Shown piece after piece: positions 24,149-32,513 of a stretch of DNA of 38,132 nt. How positions within the stretch are numbered: the stretch's first letter is position 1; each line of letters begins with the position of its first letter. The notes beneath the pieces were generated by a model. It was not told the origin of the DNA, ran no database searches, and saw nothing but the letters and a program-made list of their open reading frames with translations. The stretch comes from Lachnospiraceae bacterium UBA7076 (lineage in GTDB: Bacteria; Bacillota; Clostridia; Lachnospirales; Lachnospiraceae), in assembly GCA_002493625.1 (NCBI GenBank), contig DKZK01000035.1, positions 106,848-144,979 on the forward strand. Reading direction: 5' to 3'. The translations under genes were made by a program, and so were the position numbers.

Positions 24149-25090
24149 ATGGCAAATTATGTTATTGGGGTTGACCTTGGAGGAACAACAGTTAAAATAG
24201 GAGTTTTTTCTGCTGACGGTACCCTTATGGATAAATGGGAGATAACTACAAGAGTTGACGAGGGCGGTATGTATATTCTCGGCGACATTGCAAAGTCTAT
24301 AGATAAGAAGCTGATAAAAATGGAGATTCCAAAGTCGGATGTGGCAGGCATCGGAATGGGTGTTCCGGGTCCGGTAAAGGAGGACGGAACCGTTTTAAAA
24401 TGTGTCAATTTAGGCTGGGGCATTTTCAATGTCGCAAATGAGCTTTCCGGCATAACGGGACTTCCCGTAAAGGCAGGAAATGACGCAAATATGGCGGCTC
24501 TGGGAGAAATGTGGCAGGGCGGCGGCAAAGGCTACAACAATATAGTAATGGTTACGCTTGGAACAGGAGTAGGCGGAGGCATTATTATAAACGGCAGGAT
24601 GCTTTTCGGTGTAAACGGAGCAGGCGGAGAGATAGGGCATATGCAGGTAAATGAGGATGAGTCGGAGGTCTGCGGCTGTGGACGTAAGGGCTGTCTTGAG
24701 CAGTATACATCGGCGACGGGCATTGTAAGGTCTGCAAACATTGCCTTAAATAACACGGAAAAGCCTTCAAGCCTGCGCAACCTGCAGTATGTTTCTGCCA
24801 AGGAAATTTTTGATGCGGCGAAAAACGGTGATGAGCTTGCGACCCAGCTTGTGGATAATCACGGCAAATGTCTCGGAAGGGCGCTTGCACAGATTGCATG
24901 TGTGGTTGACCCTGAAGTGTTTGTAATAGGCGGAGGCGTTTCAAAGGCGGGAGAAATCATCACTGAGACGGTTGAGAAGTATTTTCAGGAATATGCGTTT
25001 CATGCGTGCAAAAAAACAAAATTTGCCCTTGCAACACTTGGAAATGATGCGGGAATGTATGGAGGAGCATTTGCAATTCTTAACCCGTAA
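24149..25090 (+). CDS. glcK: ROK family glucokinase
   Basis: This enzyme phosphorylates glucose with ATP to glucose-6-phosphate. The 313 residues show the N-terminal phosphate loop GVDLGGTTVKIGVF, the substrate segment GNDANMAALGE, TLGTGVGGGII, GEIGHMQV and the ROK zinc motif CGCGRKGCLE. The family fits glucokinase best, although other hexoses or N-acetylhexosamines are possible. It lies 84 bases after hprK and probably shares its transcript. Confidence 0.93.
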   Translation: MANYVIGVDLGGTTVKIGVFSADGTLMDKWEITTRVDEGGMYILGDIAKSIDKKLIKMEIPKSDVAGIGMGVPGPVKEDGTVLKCVNLGWGIFNVANELSGITGLPVKAGNDANMAALGEMWQGGGKGYNNIVMVTLGTGVGGGIIINGRMLFGVNGAGGEIGHMQVNEDESEVCGCGRKGCLEQYTSATGIVRSANIALNNTEKPSSLRNLQYVSAKEIFDAAKNGDELATQLVDNHGKCLGRALAQIACVVDPEVFVIGGGVSKAGEIITETVEKYFQEYAFHACKKTKFALATLGNDAGMYGGAFAILNP

Positions 25091-25148
25091 TTGTTAAAAA
25101 AAACGAAGTAAAAGGGATTATTTCCTTAAAATTGTTTAGTTTTTCACA

Positions 25149-25177
25149 TTGAATTAAAATAGTCCATAATGTATTAT
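25149..25177 (+). promoter_or_regulatory. Promoter for murB, overlapping the glcK terminator
   Basis: TTGAAT (25149-25154) and TATTAT (25172-25177) are separated by 17 bases. The -10 lies in the left arm of the terminator hairpin that follows, so transcription from glcK and initiation for murB use the same DNA. Confidence 0.5.
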
Positions 25178-25219
25178 AGTATGGGTGTTATACAATAATA
25201 CATTATGGATTTTTTTATT
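25163..25219 (+). terminator. Terminator after glcK
   Basis: TCCATAATGTATTA (25163-25176) pairs perfectly with TAATACATTATGGA (25196-25209), followed by a run of T. It separates hprK-glcK from murB. Confidence 0.85.
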
Positions 25220-25230
25220 TGGAGTAAAAT

Positions 25231-26112
25231 ATGAGTGGAAATATTTTTGAAAATATAAGCTATACCGGTGAGGAACCGTTGAACAAGCACACAACATTCC
25301 GCATAGGCGGGGCGGCAAAATATTTCTTTACACCGAAAAATTCAACTGAAGTTTATGATATCATCTGCTATTGCCGTGAAAATCATATACCTTATTATAT
25401 ATTGGGAAACGGGAGCAATGTTCTCTTTTCAGATGCGGGGTATGACGGGGCAGTGATTAACATATATAATTCCATGAACGATATAAGTGTTGACGGAGAA
25501 CGCATGTATGCCATGGCGGGAGCGCTTCTCTCCAAGATAGCGGCGACAGCTAAGGATAATGGACTGCATGGAATGGAATTTGCAGCGGGAATACCGGGAA
25601 CCTTAGGCGGAGCCATTGTAATGAATGCGGGAGCCTACGGGGGAGAAATGAAGGATATAGTGAGCTATGTCGACATTCTTGAACTTGACGGAAATATAAG
25701 AAAATACAGCTGTGAGGAGATGTGCTTCGGATACCGGAAAAGCATTGTAAGCAGCGATATGGTTGTTGTGGGTGCAGAGCTTAAGCTTCAAAAGGGAGAC
25801 AGGACGGAAATTGAGGCGGAGATGGAACGGCTTAAGCAGCTGAGAGTGTCAAAGCAGCCATTGGAATATCCAAGCGCAGGGTCAACCTTTAAGAGACCGG
25901 AAGGGTATTTTGCAGGAAAGCTCATAGATGATACGGGGCTGAGGGGCTACAGAGTAGGAGATGCCATGGTATCGGATAAGCACTGCGGCTTTGTCATTAA
26001 CTGCGGAAATGCAACATGCCATGATGTCAAGATGTTAATTGCTGATGTTCAGGATAAGGTATTTGAAAAATTTGGAGTACAGCTTATGCCGGAGGTTAAA
26101 ATTGTAGGATGA
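25231..26112 (+). CDS. murB: UDP-N-acetylenolpyruvoylglucosamine reductase
   Basis: MurB reduces the enolpyruvyl group to give UDP-N-acetylmuramate, an NADPH- and FAD-dependent step of peptidoglycan precursor synthesis. The 293 residues show HTTFRIGGAAKYF, the FAD-binding GNGSNVLFSD and AAGIPGTLGGAIVMNAGAYG, FGYRKSI and the catalytic serine segment YPSAGSTFKRP. GLRGYRVGDAMVSDKH closes the active site. The ribosome binding site GGAG precedes ATG 25231. Its stop overlaps the rapZ start (ATGA). Confidence 0.97.
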   Translation: MSGNIFENISYTGEEPLNKHTTFRIGGAAKYFFTPKNSTEVYDIICYCRENHIPYYILGNGSNVLFSDAGYDGAVINIYNSMNDISVDGERMYAMAGALLSKIAATAKDNGLHGMEFAAGIPGTLGGAIVMNAGAYGGEMKDIVSYVDILELDGNIRKYSCEEMCFGYRKSIVSSDMVVVGAELKLQKGDRTEIEAEMERLKQLRVSKQPLEYPSAGSTFKRPEGYFAGKLIDDTGLRGYRVGDAMVSDKHCGFVINCGNATCHDVKMLIADVQDKVFEKFGVQLMPEVKIVG

Positions 26113-26984
26113 GATTTGTCATAGTTACGGGGATGAGTGGAGCCGGAAAATCTACGGCACTTAAAAAATTGGAGGATACAGGTTTTTTTTGTGTAGATAA
26201 CCTTCCTGTTATGCTTATAGAGAAATTTGCTGAGATTTCTCATGATGATAAGCTTGCGGTGGATAATGTAGCCATAGGGATTGACATAAGAAGCGGGGAG
26301 GCGTTGGGACAGTTGTCCCTTTGTCTCGAGGAGCTGAAAAGACATAACTATAATTATGAAATTCTTTTTCTGGAGGCAAATGAGAAGGCGCTTGTAAAAA
26401 GATATAAGGAAACAAGGAGAAAACACCCTCTTTCAAGAGGAGGACGCATAAATGAGGGCATAGCAAGAGAGAGGGAAAAGATTGAATTTTTAAAGCAGCG
26501 CGCCGATTATATTATAGATACGTCGTCACTCCTTACACGGGAACTGAATACGGAGCTTGAAAAAATATTTGTCAGGGGCGAAGCATACAGCAATATAATT
26601 ATCACATTTATGTCTTTTGGGTTTAAGTATGGTATTCCAAGAGATTCGGATCTGGTGTTTGACGCAAGATTTCTGCCCAATCCGTATTATGTGCCTGAGC
26701 TTCGTCCGCTTACGGGTAACGATGCTGCCGTTGCGGATATGGTAAAGGATTGCGAGGAATATGAAATATTCATGAATAAGCTTTTTGACATGATTACATT
26801 TACGCTTCCCATGTATAAAAAAGAAGGAAAAAATCAGCTTGTTGTATCAGTTGGCTGTACAGGCGGAAAGCACAGGTCCGTGACGGTTATAAACGATTTG
26901 TACAAACGGTTTGAAGCATTGCCATATACTGCCAGAATATATCACAGGGATATTACTAAGGATAGAATTGTAAAAGGAGAATAA
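26109..26984 (+). CDS. rapZ: RapZ/YvcJ nucleotide-binding protein
   Basis: This 291-residue P-loop protein starts VIVTGMSGAGKSTALKKLED and has the family marks FFCVDNLPV, FLEANEKALVKRYKETRRKHPL, FGFKYGIP.DSDLVFDARFLPNPYY and the C-terminal CTGGKHRSV. In E. coli RapZ controls glucosamine-6-phosphate synthase through small RNAs; in Bacillus YvcJ has GTPase activity. A link to amino-sugar and wall supply fits its coupling to murB. Confidence 0.95.
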   Translation: MRFVIVTGMSGAGKSTALKKLEDTGFFCVDNLPVMLIEKFAEISHDDKLAVDNVAIGIDIRSGEALGQLSLCLEELKRHNYNYEILFLEANEKALVKRYKETRRKHPLSRGGRINEGIAREREKIEFLKQRADYIIDTSSLLTRELNTELEKIFVRGEAYSNIIITFMSFGFKYGIPRDSDLVFDARFLPNPYYVPELRPLTGNDAAVADMVKDCEEYEIFMNKLFDMITFTLPMYKKEGKNQLVVSVGCTGGKHRSVTVINDLYKRFEALPYTARIYHRDITKDRIVKGE

Positions 26985-26987
26985 AAT

Positions 26988-27821
26988 ATGTCTTTTTCAT
27001 CGCAGGTAAAGTCCGAGCTTTATGAGCATATAAGCAGCTCAAGACATTGCAGGCTGGCGGAGCTTGGCGCCCTGGTTACGCTGCAGTCAGGTGATGGTGA
27101 TAAAGTAAAATCAAACGATAGGGAAAATAAAAAAAAGACGGATAAGCTGGCAAGACTTTTGAATATAGATATAAATTCAGAGGAAGCGGCAAAGGCATTA
27201 AAGCTTGTAAGCAAGGATGGCAGCATCTACGCAGACCATATGCTTGTGGAACGGTCGTGCTGTAAGAAGGCATTTATGAGAGGCGCATTTCTTGCATGCG
27301 GTTCCCTGACTGACCCCAACAAGGGATATCATCTGGAGCTTGTATGTGAAAATGAGCAGGGAGCGGAGCTTATCATGTATATCATGGGTGAGCTTCAGCT
27401 TTTTCCCAAGAGGGTTACAAGAAAAAAGTATGAGGTTGTATATTTAAAGGACGGTTCCATGATAGTGGACTTTCTCAATATTATAGGAGCGCATAACGCG
27501 CTTATGGATATGGAAAATGTCCGCATTTTAAAGGATATGAGGAATTCCGTAAACAGAAGGGTAAACTGCGAGACGGCCAATATAAATAAGACGGTAAGCG
27601 CAGCGGTAAAGCAGATAGAGGATATAAGATATATAGAGGAGACAAAAGGGCTGAAATATCTCCCCGAAGGCTTGAGAAAGGTTGCGGAGCTTCGGGTTGA
27701 CGAGCCGGAAATGTCTCTCAGGGAGATTGGGGAAATGTTAAATCCGCCTGTGGGTAAATCAGGAGTAAATCATAGATTAAGAAAAATAAGCGAAATAGCG
27801 AATGAGCTAAGGAGGAAATAA
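26988..27821 (+). CDS. whiA: WhiA DNA-binding regulator, shortened
   Basis: WhiA combines a degenerate LAGLIDADG homing-endonuclease fold with a C-terminal helix-turn-helix. It influences division and chromosome segregation in Firmicutes. Marks here are the N-terminal SFSSQVKSELYEHI, then CCKKAFMRGAFLACGSLTDP and the C-terminal LRKVAELRVDEPEMSLREIGEMLNPPVGKSGVNHR region. At 277 residues it is about 30-40 short of the usual 310-316. The loss is in the first LAGLIDADG half (residues 30-65), which is replaced by a short Lys-rich stretch. It starts 3 bases after rapZ; the usual yvcK gene between rapZ and whiA is absent. Confidence 0.92.
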   Translation: MSFSSQVKSELYEHISSSRHCRLAELGALVTLQSGDGDKVKSNDRENKKKTDKLARLLNIDINSEEAAKALKLVSKDGSIYADHMLVERSCCKKAFMRGAFLACGSLTDPNKGYHLELVCENEQGAELIMYIMGELQLFPKRVTRKKYEVVYLKDGSMIVDFLNIIGAHNALMDMENVRILKDMRNSVNRRVNCETANINKTVSAAVKQIEDIRYIEETKGLKYLPEGLRKVAELRVDEPEMSLREIGEMLNPPVGKSGVNHRLRKISEIANELRRK

Positions 27822-27822
27822 G

Positions 27823-28086
27823 ATGATTAACAAAAAGGCAGTTGTAAACTTCCCTGTAGATTCAGAGGCAAGACCTGTTGCAATGATGGTGCAGATTGCA
27901 AGCCAGTTTGACAGTAAGGTTTATATCATTGATAAATCGAAAAGAATAAATGCAAAGAGTATTATGGGGATGATGAGCGTTAATTTTGGAAAGGGAGATG
28001 AGCTTGGCGTTGAGGCTGAGGGCTCCGATGAGGATAAGGCTGTTGATACAATAATAAAGTATATTGAGACGGGCAGCCTTGCATAA
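27823..28086 (+). CDS. HPr-like protein with Glu in place of His15
   Basis: This 87-residue protein has the HPr fold and length. The PTS phosphorylation site, normally His15 in xHARPA, reads SEARPV, with Glu at residue 15 (codon GAG at 27865-27867). The regulatory site is kept: KSIMGMM with Ser46. It therefore cannot pass phosphate in sugar transport but should be a substrate of HPr kinase, encoded 4.7 kb upstream in the same region. Bacillus Crh is the known precedent, with Gln15. It starts one base after the whiA stop. Other explanations, such as degeneration, are less likely because the rest of the fold is intact. Confidence 0.92.
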   Translation: MINKKAVVNFPVDSEARPVAMMVQIASQFDSKVYIIDKSKRINAKSIMGMMSVNFGKGDELGVEAEGSDEDKAVDTIIKYIETGSLA

Positions 28087-28107
28087 CATACTTCTTTGTG
28101 ATAAAAT
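28079..28107 (+). promoter_or_regulatory. Promoter for the Sel1-repeat gene
   Basis: TTGCAT (28079-28084) and TAAAAT (28102-28107) are separated by 17 bases. The -35 overlaps the last codons of the HPr-like gene. The leader contains ATTGACAGTCCCATGAATT, related to the dispersed repeat near 13419. Confidence 0.65.
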
Positions 28108-28159
28108 AGTTAGCGGGGATGTGGCATTGACAGTCCCATGAATTCAAGGAGGATAATGT

Positions 28160-30880
28160 ATGGGAAAGCTTAGCAATTTTTTTGGTAAACTTCCGTTTCT
28201 TTCAGGATTAGGGGGAAAAAAGAAATCAAATAAGAGCAATGTTGAGCTTCAATATGAAAAAGCCTTAAATCAGATGGAAAACGGCAATCACGAGGAAGCC
28301 GTTGAAAATCTTGAGAGAATTGTTGACATCGCTATTGTGGACCCGCAGTATAAGCAATTTGGCGTTGACGCCTTAAAGATTATGGGACAGCTTTATGAGA
28401 CGGGAAAGTACAGCAATTGTCTGGTTGACGTTGATATGAATAAGGCTTGTAAATATTATGAGAAGTATGTAAATCTGACCAAGGATGGGGAAATGATTTA
28501 CAAGCTTGCCAAAATGCTTTTGGATATACAGAATTTTTCAAAAGCCATTACATATTATGAGAAAGCAACGGAATGTGGTATAAAAGCAGCATATATGAAT
28601 CTTGGGAGCATATATGAAAATGGTCTTAACAGAATTGACCAATATGGAAATAAAAGTGATTTTGTTGTTCCGATAGATTACGAAAAGGCGATGAGCTGGT
28701 ATAAAAAGCTTGCGGATATGGGCGATACGAAGGCAAAATCCGCATATGACAGAGTGGAGTACGCCAGCCAGCATACGGACAGTATCGAGTTTGAGGAAAA
28801 AGACAGACTTTATACCCAGATTGCCGAGTCAAGGCGGGAAAAGGGCAAGGAGCCGCGCTACAAGGCTATCGAGGCTTCAAGACTTCAGTATCAGTATACA
28901 TACGTGCACAATCAGGTGGACGGATATATACATAAGCTTCCGAAGGGCTGGGTAAAGACGATAAATGAGGAAACGGACGAGGAGTATTACGCGCCAAGTC
29001 TTACATACAAGGATTTTGCCATGTATGTATCCTACGACAGTATTCCGAGGGATTCCAAAAAAACTCTTGAAAACTATTTAAGATACTGCAATGACGCCTT
29101 TGAGGAGGAGCTGCAGCTAAAGGCATACATAACGGACTATGCAGACGGTATATGTACGACCTTTTACCACAAGGAAATGGAAAAGGGTATCGTTACGTTC
29201 GCTTTTTATCAGGGAAAAAGACTTGCATGTATGAAATTTATATGCGCGACTATGGATATTATAGAGCAGTACGAGGAGATTATTTTTGAGACTGCCAATT
29301 CCTTTGCGTTTGTTGACCCTACCATGGTCAGCGACCAGAGCTTGAACCGTAAGGAAAACCAGTATTACAGTGAGGCTGTTTACTGCTATTACCTTGAGGA
29401 TTATGAGGGCGCCATGGCTGCGGCAAAGCAGGCGCTTAAGCTTGGAAGCATAAAGGCAAGCTATCTGCTCATTGAGCTTTACTTTGATGATGACTCACCG
29501 TACAAGGATATAGAAAAAACAATCAGCTATGCAAAGCAGCTTTTTGAAGCCACAAAGGATCCTGACCTTGCATTTCTTTTGGGAAATATACATGACCAGC
29601 AGCTGAAGGACTACATGAAGGCATTAAACTGGTATGAAAATGCCCACAGGCTTGGACATAAGAGGGTTGCGTTTTATCTTGGAAGACTTTATTACTATGG
29701 AGTTTTAAGGACAAAGCGTGACGGTGTAAAGGCATTACAGTATTTCAAGGAGGCGGCTGCAAACGGTATTCTTGAGGCGGAGGCATACATCAAGGATATT
29801 GAGGAGCTTCACGGCGAGGACCTTCAAAGCTCTGTTGAAAAATGGGAGAGGGCTGTTGAGGCGGGAAGCGGAGCATCAGCGCTTAAGATAGCGCTTTACA
29901 AGCAGAGCCAGGTGTTTTACATGGCTAATTCCTACGAGATTGAAAAAGCCTTTAATGAGGCGCTTGGACTTGGAAGCTATCAGGCGGCATATGAGCTTGG
30001 CAAAATATATCAGCAGCAGGAAAATGACGAAAATTATCATGGCGAGATAAGAAGCATAAAATATTTCGAGAAGGCATACGATAATGACTATGACGGCTTT
30101 GACAAGGAAAATCTTTTCAGGGTTATCGAGTATAAGGCGGAAAAGCTGGAAAATGACAGCGAAAAAATATCGCTTTACCTGCAAAGCGCAAAGATGGGTT
30201 ACGTGCCTGCCATAGATGTGCTTATTAATATAGTGCCGTCTGCCACAAGCGATATAAGAGAGCTTTATGATGAGCTTATCGAGATTGCGGAGACGGGTGA
30301 CGACTCGGCAATCATATGTATGCACAAGCTTGAGCTTCAGTTTAACGAGCTTGTTATAAAGGAGCCTGACGAGGGCGAAAAGATTATTGAAAACAAATTC
30401 TTCCGTCTGTGCGTTCCAAAGGAATGTACGGCAGTCATCAATGATGAGGGCGGCACAATTAAGTTTGCTGATTCCGTCGTTGAATTTGCCGTTGCGGAGC
30501 TGCCGGTAAGCGCTGATAATGAGGAAAGCTACCTTAAGATATATAAGCTGATTCTTTCAGAGTATCTTCCGGATGAAAATGCGGAGATAATAATTGCAAA
30601 CTCACGTATGATAGGCTCCGGTATGAGAGACACTAAAAATAACGTACATTCCTACAGTGTGCTTCTCATAAGCTCCAAGAACCAGTATATGTTCAAGCTG
30701 AGTTCAAGAGACAGACGCGAGATGATGACCTTTAAGGACAGTGTAACAAAAATTGCAAGGTCTCTTGTGGAGACGGGAGAAATATATGTTGCAACTGAGG
30801 AGTCCAAGAAGAATATCGGACTTTCCTTCCTTCTCCGGTCAAATGAAAATGGATTTTTATCCATCGGCAAGATGGATTAG
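28160..30880 (+). CDS. Large Sel1/TPR-repeat protein with two globular domains
   Basis: This 906-residue protein has alternating repeat and globular parts. Sel1/TPR-like repeats cover about residues 25-215 (for example AITYYEKATECGIKAAYMNLGSIYENG in pieces, and AMSWYKKLADMGDTKA) and 390-700 (ALQYFKEAAANGILEA, KYFEKAYDNDYDGF). Two regions, about 243-385 and 743-890, share the pattern of a short lipoprotein-like fold (YIHKLPKGW versus FFRLCVPKE, ending in IIFETANSF and VTKIARSLVE). They resemble DcrB/PsbP-type domains, which is tentative. There is no signal peptide, so it is probably a cytosolic scaffold. It is monocistronic. The ribosome binding site AAGGAGG precedes ATG 28160. Confidence 0.8.
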   Translation: MGKLSNFFGKLPFLSGLGGKKKSNKSNVELQYEKALNQMENGNHEEAVENLERIVDIAIVDPQYKQFGVDALKIMGQLYETGKYSNCLVDVDMNKACKYYEKYVNLTKDGEMIYKLAKMLLDIQNFSKAITYYEKATECGIKAAYMNLGSIYENGLNRIDQYGNKSDFVVPIDYEKAMSWYKKLADMGDTKAKSAYDRVEYASQHTDSIEFEEKDRLYTQIAESRREKGKEPRYKAIEASRLQYQYTYVHNQVDGYIHKLPKGWVKTINEETDEEYYAPSLTYKDFAMYVSYDSIPRDSKKTLENYLRYCNDAFEEELQLKAYITDYADGICTTFYHKEMEKGIVTFAFYQGKRLACMKFICATMDIIEQYEEIIFETANSFAFVDPTMVSDQSLNRKENQYYSEAVYCYYLEDYEGAMAAAKQALKLGSIKASYLLIELYFDDDSPYKDIEKTISYAKQLFEATKDPDLAFLLGNIHDQQLKDYMKALNWYENAHRLGHKRVAFYLGRLYYYGVLRTKRDGVKALQYFKEAAANGILEAEAYIKDIEELHGEDLQSSVEKWERAVEAGSGASALKIALYKQSQVFYMANSYEIEKAFNEALGLGSYQAAYELGKIYQQQENDENYHGEIRSIKYFEKAYDNDYDGFDKENLFRVIEYKAEKLENDSEKISLYLQSAKMGYVPAIDVLINIVPSATSDIRELYDELIEIAETGDDSAIICMHKLELQFNELVIKEPDEGEKIIENKFFRLCVPKECTAVINDEGGTIKFADSVVEFAVAELPVSADNEESYLKIYKLILSEYLPDENAEIIIANSRMIGSGMRDTKNNVHSYSVLLISSKNQYMFKLSSRDRREMMTFKDSVTKIARSLVETGEIYVATEESKKNIGLSFLLRSNENGFLSIGKMD

Positions 30881-30896
30881 TACAAATTAAATACAT

Positions 30897-31001
30897 ACTT
30901 CGGGGCAGGGCGAAATTCCCTACCGGCGGTACAGCCCGCGAGCCTTATGGCATGATTCGGTGAAATTCCGGAGCCGACAGTATAGTCTGGATGGAAGAAG
31001 T
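30897..31001 (+). promoter_or_regulatory. FMN riboswitch (RFN element)
   Basis: The core runs GGGGCAGGGCGAAATTCCCT, then ACCGGCGGTACAGCCCGCGAGCC, the variable stem, GGTGAAATTCCGGAGCCGACAGTATAGTCTGGATGGAAGAAG in pieces. All conserved loops of the aptamer are present. The closing helix is ACTTC (30897-30901) with GAAGT (30997-31001). It is followed by a terminator hairpin, so binding of FMN should stop transcription of the rib genes. Confidence 0.97.
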
Positions 31002-31026
31002 GAGCTAAGTTTGCATTGTATTTTTT

Positions 31027-31054
31027 CAGCCCCGATTTATCGGGGCTGTTTTTT
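31027..31054 (+). terminator. Riboswitch expression-platform terminator
   Basis: CAGCCCCGA (31027-31035) pairs with TCGGGGCTG (31040-31048), followed by a T-run. It lies 26 bases after the aptamer and is the likely FMN-dependent attenuator before ribD. Confidence 0.9.
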
Positions 31055-31119
31055 GAGTGGCTTTTTTGAGAGGTTTTGATTGACGGTTTTAGTTGTCGGT
31101 TTGTTGATAGGAGTTTGAT

Positions 31120-32289
31120 ATGTTTGATGAAAAATATATGCGGCGCGCAATTGAGCTTGCAAAGAAGGGGACAGGAGCCGTAAATCCCAATCCGCTTGTT
31201 GGCGCGGTGATTGTTAAAGATGGCAGAATAATCGGCGAAGGTTATCATGCAAAATATGGCGAGCTTCATGCTGAGAGACAGGCATTTGCAAATCTGACTG
31301 AGGATGCAGAAGGAGCTGAATTGTATGTTACGCTTGAGCCATGTTGTCATTTTGGGAAACAGCCCCCTTGTACGGAGGCAATTGTCCATCATGGAATATC
31401 ACATGTTTATGTTGGCTCGGATGACCCGAATGCAAAGGTTTGCGGAAAGGGAATCAGCTATCTTAAGGAGCATGGGATTGTTGTTGAAACACAAATGCTG
31501 AAGGAAGAATGTGATAAGCTGAATGATGTGTTTTTTCATTACATTACAACAAATACCCCTTATGTTGTAATGAAGTATGCTATGACGCTGGATGGAAAAA
31601 TTACCACAAGAAGCGGAAAAAGTAAGTGGATTACAGGCGAGGCGGCAAGGTACAGGGTTGCGGAAAGCAGAAACGAATATATGGGTATAATGGCAGGTAT
31701 CGGAACCGTTCTTGCAGATGACCCGATGCTGACATGCAGGGTAGACGGAGGAAGAAACCCAATAAGAATAATATGTGACAGCAGTCTCAGGATACCCTTG
31801 GACAGCAATATTGTGAAAACTTCGGACACGGTAAAGACCATTATTGTGGCTTCCGATGAATTTATGGAGGACATAAAGAATACAACCGATACAGAGCTTA
31901 CAAAAGCAAATCCGGCGTGCATGGAGGTCAGACAAAAGGCAGATATATTAAGAGAAAACGGCATTGAAATTATTTCCGTAGGGAAGGACAAAAACGGACT
32001 TGATTTAAAGGAGCTTATGATAAAGCTTGGGGAAAAAGGCATAGACGGAATACTGCTTGAGGGGGGCGGCACATTGAATTACAGCGCTCTTGCGTCAGGT
32101 ATCGTAAATGAGCTTAATGTATATATTGCCCCTAAAATATTCGGTGGTGCTACCGCCCTGAGCCCTGTGGAGGGAATGGGCGTGGAAAGCCCGGATGATG
32201 CGAAAAAATTTATATTAAAAGGGACAGAGCAGTTGGGAGAGGATATACTTCTTGTTTATAAGAATGTAGACAGCTTAAATAAGCTTTAA
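31120..32289 (+). CDS. ribD: Bifunctional riboflavin deaminase/reductase
   Basis: RibD deaminates and then reduces the product of GTP cyclohydrolase II, the second and third steps of riboflavin synthesis. The 389 residues have the N-terminal cytidine-deaminase-type zinc site: His50 and Glu52 in GELHAERQA, with Cys75 and Cys84 in EPCCHFGKQPPC. The C-terminal reductase domain has KYAMTLDGKITT, KWITGEAAR and LLEGGGTLN. Both halves look intact. It is the first gene after the riboswitch. Confidence 0.97.
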   Translation: MFDEKYMRRAIELAKKGTGAVNPNPLVGAVIVKDGRIIGEGYHAKYGELHAERQAFANLTEDAEGAELYVTLEPCCHFGKQPPCTEAIVHHGISHVYVGSDDPNAKVCGKGISYLKEHGIVVETQMLKEECDKLNDVFFHYITTNTPYVVMKYAMTLDGKITTRSGKSKWITGEAARYRVAESRNEYMGIMAGIGTVLADDPMLTCRVDGGRNPIRIICDSSLRIPLDSNIVKTSDTVKTIIVASDEFMEDIKNTTDTELTKANPACMEVRQKADILRENGIEIISVGKDKNGLDLKELMIKLGEKGIDGILLEGGGTLNYSALASGIVNELNVYIAPKIFGGATALSPVEGMGVESPDDAKKFILKGTEQLGEDILLVYKNVDSLNKL

Positions 32290-32349
32290 TACAGCTTTGC
32301 ATGGCATGATATTATGGAGATGAGCAAAACGCATTATTTCTAAAAAGTA

Positions 32350-32487
32350 GTTGTACAATATAGACAATATCATAAGCAAGGTGCTTTGGAGCCGCCGGTG
32401 CTTAGCGAGGTATTTTCGAGCTTAGCACCGTTGCGTGCGACAAGCAGCGCAAGCGTGCCATGCGTTGATATGTCTATATTGTACAAC
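32350..32487 (+). mobile_element. 138-bp MITE-like repeat element
   Basis: The ends are perfect 17-bp inverted repeats: GTTGTACAATATAGACA at 32350-32366 and its complement at 32471-32487. The interior has nested hairpins (CGGTGCTTAGC against GCTTAGCACCG) and no reading frame. It lies in the 224-base gap between ribD and ribE. Decayed relatives occur before yqeG (6073) and glcK (24071). Confidence 0.75.
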
Positions 32488-32513
32488 GGACGTCTGAGAA
32501 AACGGAGGTTTTT

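Noticed and set aside
31399..32072. Antisense frames inside ribD and similar long opposite frames elsewhere
   Set aside because: They overlap clear pathway genes and have no start signals.
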